Shown here: piece after piece, positions 7,379 through 14,153 of the stretch
How the letters are laid out: each line of letters starts with the position of its first letter
Numbering within the stretch: the first letter of the stretch is position 1
From: Planctomycetota bacterium
Lineage (GTDB): Bacteria > Planctomycetota > Planctomycetia > Pirellulales > UBA1268
DNA: 17,398 nucleotides
Direction: 5' to 3'
Assembly (NCBI GenBank): GCA_003669255.1
Contig: QWPO01000014.1
Location: 1-17,398, forward strand
Notes under the pieces: model-generated
What the model was told of the DNA's origin: nothing
The model's input: the letters and a program-made list of their open reading frames with translations, nothing else
Databases searched by the model: none
Made by a program: the position numbers and the translations under genes

Positions 7379-7453
7379 GGGCTGTTGCCCGGCGGCTGCG
7401 ACGCACCGCTGCCGGGCCCGGCCGCGGCGTGTTTGGGGACCTGAAGACCCTGC

Positions 7454-7459
7454 TATAGT
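7454..7459 (+). promoter_or_regulatory. Candidate -10 element for surE
   Basis: TATAGT ends 7 bp before the surE ATG at 7467, with a weak TTGGGG 15 bp upstream as -35. If used, transcription would begin at or next to the A of the start codon, giving a leaderless or nearly leaderless mRNA. No ribosome-binding sequence is evident before the ATG, which agrees with this. Confidence 0.35.
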
Positions 7460-7466
7460 GCCGCCC

Positions 7467-8228
7467 ATGCACATCCTGCTGACCAACGACGATGGCATCT
7501 TCGCGCCGGGCATCGCGGCCATGGAACGAGCCCTTCGCAGCCTCGGTGAGGTGAGCGTGGTGGCCCCCTCGACCGAGCAGAGCGGTGTGGGGCACGCCAT
7601 CACGTTCCTCACGCCGCTGACCGCCAAGGAGGTGTTCGACGGAGATCGCCGCCGTGGCTGGGCCGTCGACGGCAGCCCTGCCGATGCCGTCAAACTCGGG
7701 ATCTCCGCGTTCTGTCCCCGCCGTCCCGACCTCGTCGTGAGCGGAATCAACAGCGGGCTCAACGCCGGCATCAACGTGCTCTATTCGGGCACCGTCGCCG
7801 CGGCGATCGAGGGGGCGTTCTTCGGGATCACGAGCATCGCCGTCTCGCTCGAATGGGACGACCACGCCAACTTCGCCCGGGCCTCGGAGATCGCGATCGA
7901 CGTCATCCGCGGCCTGCTCGACCGACGGCCTTCGGCCGGAAGCCTGTTCAACATCAACATCCCTACGCGGGCCCTCGCCGGCACCCCGGAGTTGCGCGTG
8001 GTACCGATGAGCATCGCCCGCTACGGCGAAGCCTTCGAACGACGGGTCGATCCCCGGGGCCGGGCCTACTACTGGGCCACGAACGATCCGCCGCCGCCGC
8101 CGTCGCCCCTCGAGTCAGACGTGACCGCGCTCGCCGCGGGCAAGGTGACGCTCACGCCGCTCGACTACGATCTCACCCACCGCGGCGGACTCGACGAACT
8201 CGCTGCAGGCCCGTGGCGAATCGGCTGA
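7467..8228 (+). CDS. surE: 5'/3'-nucleotidase SurE
   Basis: A 253-residue metal-dependent phosphatase that dephosphorylates nucleoside monophosphates and related compounds in the cytoplasm, linked to stationary-phase survival in other bacteria. The start MHILLTNDDGIFAPGI is the family signature, with metal-binding Asp8-Asp9. It is followed by VVAPSTEQSGVGHAIT (metal-ligand Ser), the substrate loop WAVDGSPADAVKLG and the metal-site VSGINSGLNAG. Length is normal. ATG 7467 is chosen over GTG 7458 because the family begins exactly at MHIL. It diverges from guaA, and both act on purine nucleotides, though that may be chance. Palindrome E, with a T-rich tail, follows the stop by 13 bp and may end the transcript. 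Confidence 0.96.
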   Translation: MHILLTNDDGIFAPGIAAMERALRSLGEVSVVAPSTEQSGVGHAITFLTPLTAKEVFDGDRRRGWAVDGSPADAVKLGISAFCPRRPDLVVSGINSGLNAGINVLYSGTVAAAIEGAFFGITSIAVSLEWDDHANFARASEIAIDVIRGLLDRRPSAGSLFNINIPTRALAGTPELRVVPMSIARYGEAFERRVDPRGRAYYWATNDPPPPPSPLESDVTALAAGKVTLTPLDYDLTHRGGLDELAAGPWRIG

Positions 8229-8241
8229 TCTCGCCGGCTCC

Positions 8242-8265
8242 CGTAGCACAGGTTTTCAACCTGTG
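8242..8265 (+). repeat. REP-like palindrome, copy E; possible surE terminator
   Basis: The foot CGTAG is followed by arms CACAGGTT (8247-8254) and AACCTGTG (8258-8265) around TTC. The tail TCTTTTC directly after the stem gives it the form of a modest intrinsic terminator for surE, whose stop is at 8226-8228. Confidence 0.85.
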
Positions 8266-8283
8266 TCTTTTCATCACTGCCCT

Positions 8284-8307
8284 CGTAGCACAGGTTTTCA
8301 ACCTGTG
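8284..8307 (+). repeat. REP-like palindrome, copy F
   Basis: Same sequence as copy E from CGTAG through the second arm, 42 bp further on, with tail TCTTTCC. It borders the large hairpin element. Confidence 0.88.
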
Positions 8308-8327
8308 TCTTTCCATCGCGACTGCTC

Positions 8328-8457
8328 GGGGCTACCCACGCCCGTCGCCGGACGTTCGCTTCGCCCATCCTGGGCTTCACTCACTCGATGCCGACTTCGC
8401 TCCGCCATCCATGGCTCCGCTCGTCGCCAACGCCGGCTCCCGGGCACGGGCAGCCCT
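8328..8457 (-). repeat. Large structured hairpin element, copy 2 (inverted)
   Basis: Read on the minus strand this is homologous to 26-182: both share the 5' stretch GGGCTGCCCGTGCCCGGGAG and the 3' stretch GTCCGGCGACGGGC, and the sequence outside the ends (CTACGAG..GGC.AGCGA on one side, CCGAGC on the other) matches too. The terminal stem is kept (8441-8457 with 8328-8344); a wobble in copy 1 is a G-C pair here. The small hairpin is GCCCA-GGA-TGGGC (8363-8375), against GGGCA-GGA-TGCCC in copy 1: both arms changed together. The central part is shorter and different (CGAC/GTCG and GCCAT/ATGGC stems). Palindromes F and G flank it. Confidence 0.75.
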
Positions 8458-8468
8458 TCGCTGGCCCT

Positions 8469-8492
8469 CGTAGCACAGGTTGTCAACCTGTG
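8469..8492 (+). repeat. REP-like palindrome, copy G
   Basis: CGTAG followed by arms CACAGGTTG (8474-8482) and CAACCTGTG (8484-8492) around one T. It lies 12 bp beyond the large hairpin element. Confidence 0.88.
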
Positions 8493-8518
8493 TGCCCTTC
8501 CGACTCGCATCAATCCAG

Positions 8519-8548
8519 CGGCGTGAAAGCCGACCGGCCGTAAGGCCG
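8519..8548. repeat. Unrelated double hairpin
   Basis: Two adjacent stem-loops: CGGC-GTGAAA-GCCG (8519-8532) and CGGCC-GTAA-GGCCG (8535-8548), the second with a GNRA-type tetraloop. GCGGGCTAG follows. The sequence resembles another dispersed planctomycete intergenic repeat, but only one copy is in the window, so repeat status is inferred. Confidence 0.5.
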
Positions 8549-8608
8549 CGGGCTAGTTGTGGTCCGCCGCTCTGGGCTGCCACCGTTTTCCCGCGCGAGG
8601 TTCAGGTG

Positions 8609-10081
8609 CTATCCGTAGTACTTGAGCGCAACGGCCACCGCGAGGCCGATTGCCAGGAGCACACCGAGCCCGACGGCGATCCAGGCGCCGAGCGGCAGGC
8701 CGGCGATGTCGCGGCGCGGCCGCTTCGGCTTCGCTGACTTCGAAGGCACCGCCGAGGCGGTGGCCGGCAACGCAGTATCGATCCGCACGGGCGTGGCCGG
8801 GGCCGCTGTGGGGCGTGGTTGAGGCCTCAACCGCCCGCGGGCGATACTCGACGGCGACGGCGACGGCGTGCCGGTGAGGCTGCCGGAGCCGCTGGGCGAG
8901 GGCGCAGCGGCTGCGGGGAAGATGCCGCTCGACCCGCTGCCTGGACCGCTCCGCACGATGATGCCGCTTCCAGAGTCGTGACCGACGACCGCGCGGCGCG
9001 GCAGTGGTCGGCGCTGGGTTTCCGAGCGGGCCGCCGGTGTCGCCGCGCCGAGCCAGACGCTGAGCGCGTCGGCCACTTCCTGCGCCGACAGGGGCCTCCC
9101 ATCGGGGTGCTTCTGGAGCATCCGGAAGTAGAGGTCGGCGATCGCGATTGGCACGTCGGGCCGCTGCTCGAGCAGATTGGGCGGCGGCTTGGTGAGGTGA
9201 GCCTGGAGACGCTCGGCGAGCTTGCCGGTGGCGAACGGCGGCTTGCCGACGAGCAGGTAGTAGAGCGTGCAGCCGAGCGAGTAGATGTCGCTCCGTCGGT
9301 CGGCCTTGTGGCTGTCGGTCGCCTGCTCGGGGGCGAGATAGTCGACCGTGCCCAGCACCTTCTCATCATGCTCGCGGGTCAGCGACCCGTCCTCGTCGCC
9401 GCCGGCCAGGGCCAGCCCGAGGTCGAGAATCTTCACGGTGCCCCGGTGGTCGAGCATCAGGTTTGCCGGCTTGATGTCGCGGTGGATCAGGCCCTCCTCG
9501 TGGGCATGCTGGAGGCCGATCGCCGCCTGGCGGATGTAGTCAGCCGCCTCGCGAACCGGCAGCGGGCCGTCCCGCTTCACCTTCGCATGGAGATCGATGC
9601 CGTCGATGTACTCCATGGCAATGAAGTGGATCGAACCGGCGGTGTCGAGGTCGAACGTGCGAACGATGTTGGGATGGTTGAGGCGGGCCGACTGCCGGGC
9701 CTCCCGCTCGAAGCGGGCGAGATACGAGGTCTGGTCGACCCGCTTCACCGGCAGCACCTTGACCGCCGCCTTGCTTTTGAGAGTGGCGTGCTCGGCGAGA
9801 TAGACGCTGCTCATGCCCCCCGCGCCCAGGAGCTTCAGGAGCCGGTACTTGCCAAGCGTGAACCCCTTGTAGCGGCCCTTGAGCAGCTGCTCGATCTGCC
9901 AACGGGTCAGCAACTCCGAGTCGGCGAGGGCCTTGAGCATCGGCTCCGGTGGCAGGCCGGCATGGCCAATCCAAGGCTCGACGGTGGCCAGCAGCCGGTC
10001 TTCCTGCACGAGCCCGCTGCGACGGACCACCTGCAGAAACTCATCGACGGACTGGACCGGCGCGGACATCGGCGGCAACAC
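8609..10081 (-). CDS. Membrane-anchored Ser/Thr protein kinase
   Basis: A 490-residue Hanks-type kinase. Residues 1-78 form the N-terminal extension seen on many planctomycete kinases (LLTRWQIEQLLKGRYKGFTLGKYRLL). The catalytic domain has the Gly loop GAGGMSSV (86-93), Lys108 (AAVKVL), Glu127 region (FEREARQ), catalytic loop HRDIKPAN (200-207), DLG (220-222, for the usual DFG) and the APE motif (250-252), then DRRSDIYSLG. A low-complexity Ser/Pro/Gly region (about 345-455) leads to one membrane helix (LGAWIAVGLGVLLAIGLAVAVAL) and a tail KYYG, so the kinase is in the cytoplasm with almost nothing outside. It has no sensor domain, so input probably comes through partners. The start is GTG 10081 or ATG 10069; neither has a clear ribosome-binding site. 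It is divergent from the glutaredoxin-like gene. Confidence 0.95.
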   Translation of the reverse strand: MLPPMSAPVQSVDEFLQVVRRSGLVQEDRLLATVEPWIGHAGLPPEPMLKALADSELLTRWQIEQLLKGRYKGFTLGKYRLLKLLGAGGMSSVYLAEHATLKSKAAVKVLPVKRVDQTSYLARFEREARQSARLNHPNIVRTFDLDTAGSIHFIAMEYIDGIDLHAKVKRDGPLPVREAADYIRQAAIGLQHAHEEGLIHRDIKPANLMLDHRGTVKILDLGLALAGGDEDGSLTREHDEKVLGTVDYLAPEQATDSHKADRRSDIYSLGCTLYYLLVGKPPFATGKLAERLQAHLTKPPPNLLEQRPDVPIAIADLYFRMLQKHPDGRPLSAQEVADALSVWLGAATPAARSETQRRPLPRRAVVGHDSGSGIIVRSGPGSGSSGIFPAAAAPSPSGSGSLTGTPSPSPSSIARGRLRPQPRPTAAPATPVRIDTALPATASAVPSKSAKPKRPRRDIAGLPLGAWIAVGLGVLLAIGLAVAVALKYYG

Positions 10082-10151
10082 TCGGGAGTGATCGTGAGCG
10101 GGAAACCGCGACCGCGCGGCCCCACCTCCTCCTCGAATCTTACTCCAAATC

Positions 10152-10388
10152 GTGGCCTGGGTACTCTATTCACGTTGCGGCTGTCACCTCTGCGAGGCGG
10201 CGGAGGACATCGTCCTCGCCCATCGTCCCGAGGTGGTCGTCATCGACGTCGATCGCGACGCTCAGACGCGGGCGCTGTTCGACCTCCGCGTGCCCGTGCT
10301 CGAGATCGACGGCGCGGTGGCGATCGAGGGCCGGTTCGACGAGGCCACCGTCGCGCGACTCGCCGCGGGCCGGGTGTCAGACGCCTAG
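10152..10388 (+). CDS. Small glutaredoxin-like protein
   Basis: A 78-residue protein with a thioredoxin-like start (WVLYSRCGCHLCEAAEDIV) containing a CxxC pair, Cys11 and Cys14, plus an extra Cys9. RVPVLEIDG supplies the cis-Pro segment and AIEGRFDEATVARL the last helix. This matches the short glutaredoxin-like (DUF836-type) family, likely a cytoplasmic thiol-disulfide protein. The start is a GTG with no convincing ribosome-binding site. The 3' end overlaps the convergent HAD gene by 12 bp. Its partner is unknown. Confidence 0.78.
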   Translation: MAWVLYSRCGCHLCEAAEDIVLAHRPEVVVIDVDRDAQTRALFDLRVPVLEIDGAVAIEGRFDEATVARLAAGRVSDA

Positions 10389-10997
10389 ACGCAGGCCGCG
10401 GCGGGCCAGCTGGTCGGCGAGCTGGTGTGCCGAGACGAAGAGCTCCGCGTCCCAGCCGACGCTGCGAGCCGTGTCGATGTGCGGCGCGAGGTCGTCGCAG
10501 AAGAAGATCCGCTCCGGCGGCACGCCCGCCCGGGCGGTTGCCACGTCGTAGATCGCCCGGTCGGGCTTCGCCGACCGCTCCTCGTGGCTGAGCACGATCT
10601 CGCGAAATCCGCCCGGCAGGATCGCGTAGCCGCTCGAGACGAGGAAGTCCCAGTGGGGAGCGCAGGTGTTGGAGAGGATGCCCATCGGCACGCCCGCCCG
10701 GCGGCAGCCCGCGATGATCGGCAGCATCGCCGTGTTGAGCCGGAACATGTCGCTGGCCGCCCTGGCGAGCGCCACAGGATCGGGCGTCGTGCCGGTGCGG
10801 CGGGAGAACTCGGCGTGAAACTCGGGCCAGTCGATGTCGCCGCGTTCGATCGCCTTCTGCAGCCCCCCCTCCATCACGACGTCGCGGACCGTGGCTGCAT
10901 CGGCTCCACTGACCGCGGCCATCTCCGCAAACGACCGATCGCGATCGAAGAAGAAAACCACGTTGCCGAGGTCGAGGTAGATGAAGGCAGGGGGCAT
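10377..10997 (-). CDS. HAD-superfamily hydrolase (YihX-like)
   Basis: A 206-residue haloacid-dehalogenase-type phosphatase. Motif I is YLDLGNVVFFFD (nucleophile Asp9; Gly11 where many members have the second Asp, as in the E. coli sugar-phosphatase YihX). Motif II is LSNT (Ser109), motif III is KPD (Lys144) and motif IV is FFCDD (Asp168-Asp169). A helical cap lies between about 20 and 85. It is probably a cytoplasmic phosphatase for a small phosphorylated metabolite such as a sugar phosphate; the substrate cannot be read from the sequence. Its tail overlaps the glutaredoxin-like gene by 12 bp. It diverges from ilvD across 153 bp. Confidence 0.87.
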   Translation of the reverse strand: MPPAFIYLDLGNVVFFFDRDRSFAEMAAVSGADAATVRDVVMEGGLQKAIERGDIDWPEFHAEFSRRTGTTPDPVALARAASDMFRLNTAMLPIIAGCRRAGVPMGILSNTCAPHWDFLVSSGYAILPGGFREIVLSHEERSAKPDRAIYDVATARAGVPPERIFFCDDLAPHIDTARSVGWDAELFVSAHQLADQLARRGLRLGV

Positions 10998-11066
10998 CGG
11001 TGTGTCCGGGTCGACAGGCGGGGCGGCCGAAGACCGCCCTGGAGGCTTTCAAACGGCTGCGCAGCA

Positions 11067-11072
11067 TACTAT
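11067..11072 (+). promoter_or_regulatory. Possible -10 element for ilvD
   Basis: TACTAT about 78 bp before the ilvD start in an otherwise G+C-rich divergent spacer (10998-11150). The same bases read TAGTAT-like on the other strand and could serve the HAD gene. No good -35 is seen on either strand, and I see no leader peptide or T-box-like structure. Confidence 0.22.
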
Positions 11073-11150
11073 CCTGCCTCGCTCCGTCACCGGTTGCGGC
11101 TGTCGCGGCAGCACCAGTGGGGCCGGCACCACCGTCAGGAACCCTCGATC

Positions 11151-12830
<1,680 letters not shown>

Positions 12831-12845
12831 CCGGCCCGCGGACGC

Positions 12846-12871
12846 CGTAGCCGCAGGTTGGTAACCTGCGG
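12846..12871 (+). repeat. REP-like palindrome, copy H
   Basis: The foot CGTAG is followed by arms CCGCAGGTT (12851-12859) and AACCTGCGG (12863-12871) around GGT. The outer triplet is CCG, matched by CGG on the other arm, so the change from the common GCA form is compensated. Confidence 0.85.
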
Positions 12872-12884
12872 TAAGGGAAACGGG

Positions 12885-12905
12885 GAGCAGGTTTTCAACC
12901 TGCTC
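12885..12905. repeat. REP-like palindrome, copy I (no GTAG foot)
   Basis: Arms GAGCAGGTT (12885-12893) and AACCTGCTC (12897-12905) around TTC. The outer triplet GAG is matched by CTC. Neither side has GTAG, so this copy is degenerate or of another subtype. Confidence 0.8.
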
Positions 12906-12914
12906 AGAATAAGG

Positions 12915-12940
12915 GCACAGGTTGAAAACCTGTGCTACGT
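12915..12940 (-). repeat. REP-like palindrome, copy J
   Basis: Arms GCACAGGTT (12915-12923) and AACCTGTGC (12927-12935) around GAA, then TACG, giving CGTAG on the minus strand. The minus-strand flank CCCCACGTAG is the same as that of copy D. Confidence 0.88.
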
Positions 12941-12943
12941 GGG

Positions 12944-12968
12944 GCACAGGTTGCCAACCTGTGCTACG
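12944..12968 (-). repeat. REP-like palindrome, copy K, containing a stop codon
   Basis: Arms GCACAGGTTG (12944-12953) and CAACCTGTGC (12955-12964) around one C, then TACG. The minus-strand TAG at 12964-12966, part of the CGTAG foot, is the stop codon of the Pro-rich secreted protein gene. Confidence 0.88.
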
Positions 12969-13926
12969 GGATCGGTAGCGTTTCGATCGGGACTGGCGGG
13001 CCCGGGGCGATCTGCGCGCCCGGTGGGAGTTGCTCCGGCGGAATCGGCGCTCCGTAGACGGGCCCCTTTGGCATGGGCGGTGCCGCTGGCGGGAGACCTG
13101 GCTGTGGCCCTGCCGCGCCGGCTGCGTCGGGCGGCTGGTAGTAGGGTTCGGTCTGCTGCTGTGGCGGAACGCCCAACTTAGCCAGCACCAGCGCGAGCAT
13201 CTTTTGCTCGAGTTTGGGGTCGCGGCCGAGCGGGATCCAGCCGAGGTTTGGTGTGGGGCTCGCGACCGGCCGCGGCTGGTCGCCCACCTGCTGCCCGAGC
13301 GTGGGGAGCGGGGTGCCATAGCGGTAGAGCGAGTCGTCGTTGCGAAACGAGGCACCGCCGGTGGTCGCCCGCATCGGCCGTGGCAGGTATTCGAGTTCCT
13401 TGTTGACCACGACCTCCACCCGCCAGCCGGCGGAGTCGGGAGTGAGTCGCATGGTCGCGATCCGGCGAATCGACTGGAGTGTGGCCTCCCACCGCTCGTC
13501 CCAGCCCACTGAGTCGCCCCGCCAGGGTTCGAGGACGGTGGCGCCGGTCTGAGGGAAGGTGTCGATGCGGCCCTCGGTCGGCACGCCGTTGGCAAACACC
13601 ACCCGCTGCTCCGAGTGCACCTTGAAGAAGTCGTCCGTCACATCGACGAGCTTCGTCCACACGAGTTCCGCGTCGAGCGGCGGAATGACAACCGCGTTGC
13701 GGGGCGTCGGAGGCGGTCCGGGCATCACCGGTCCGCCGGGACCGATCACCGCGCCCTCGGGGATCAAGGCGAATGGATTCGGCTGGACGGCGTTCGACTG
13801 CGGGCCGATTGGCGCCGGCAGGATCATCGGCGCGGCCTGCGGCGGAGGCAACTGCCCCTGCGCGGCGGCCCACGTCCCCGCCGACAGGGTTGCGATCAGC
13901 ATCACGATGGCGAACGGGCGACGCAT
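12964..13926 (-). CDS. Secreted Pro-rich protein of unknown function
   Basis: A 320-residue protein with a signal peptide (MRRPFAIVMLIATLSAGTWA, cleavage likely near AAAQG). A Pro/Gly-rich stretch (about 25-80) precedes a folded core (about 85-200) containing LVDVTDDFFKVHSEQRVVF, GRIDTFPQTGATVLEPWRGD, SIRRIATMRLTPDSAGWRV and LPRPMRATTGGASFRNDDSL. The C-terminal 90 residues are again Pro/Gly/Gln-rich. The core resembles exported hypothetical proteins I associate with planctomycetes; I know no assigned function. It is probably periplasmic, tethered or wall-associated. A CGGGA lies about 7 bp before the ATG. It diverges from katG across 227 bp, and its stop codon is in palindrome K. Confidence 0.77.
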   Translation of the reverse strand: MRRPFAIVMLIATLSAGTWAAAQGQLPPPQAAPMILPAPIGPQSNAVQPNPFALIPEGAVIGPGGPVMPGPPPTPRNAVVIPPLDAELVWTKLVDVTDDFFKVHSEQRVVFANGVPTEGRIDTFPQTGATVLEPWRGDSVGWDERWEATLQSIRRIATMRLTPDSAGWRVEVVVNKELEYLPRPMRATTGGASFRNDDSLYRYGTPLPTLGQQVGDQPRPVASPTPNLGWIPLGRDPKLEQKMLALVLAKLGVPPQQQTEPYYQPPDAAGAAGPQPGLPPAAPPMPKGPVYGAPIPPEQLPPGAQIAPGPPVPIETLPIP

Positions 13927-14077
13927 CCAGGATTCCCGCAGGGGAGGCGGATCGTCCCGGAACGTGGGCGATCGCTCAAGGGCAGTTCAGGCCCGGGAAA
14001 CGGGACGATTTCACCGCAGAAGCCAGTTCGTCGCAGCGAGTCTCCCGCAGGCGAGGACTGTCGGGCCCGCACTGCCG

Positions 14078-14083
14078 TAGAAT
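14078..14083 (+). promoter_or_regulatory. Possible -10 element for katG
   Basis: TAGAAT about 70 bp before the katG ATG. No good -35 at the right distance. The leader contains a small hairpin, GGGTG (14103-14107) with CACCC (14115-14119). No clear Fur/PerR/OxyR operator was recognised. Confidence 0.25.
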
Positions 14084-14153
14084 GCGGCACGAGTCCATTC
14101 CTGGGTGAATCGCACACCCGTCTTGCTCGACGTCGTCAACCAGAGGGACATCC

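Larger units (their letters stand above)
8229..8608. other. Gene-free convergent spacer: repeat cluster
   Basis: The 380 bp between the convergent surE and kinase genes hold palindromes E (8242-8265), F (8284-8307) and G (8469-8492), the inverted copy of the large hairpin element (8328-8457) and a different double hairpin (8519-8548). About 8557-8608 shows nothing recognisable. No credible gene is present. Confidence 0.8.

Noticed and set aside
7347..7865. N-terminal extension of guaA by 173 codons
   Set aside because: It would read antisense through the surE promoter and the first part of the surE gene; GMP synthase needs no such domain.
10425..11150. N-terminal extension of ilvD by 242 codons
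   Set aside because: The extension is antisense to the HAD gene, and the family begins at the ATG at 11151, which has its own ribosome-binding site.
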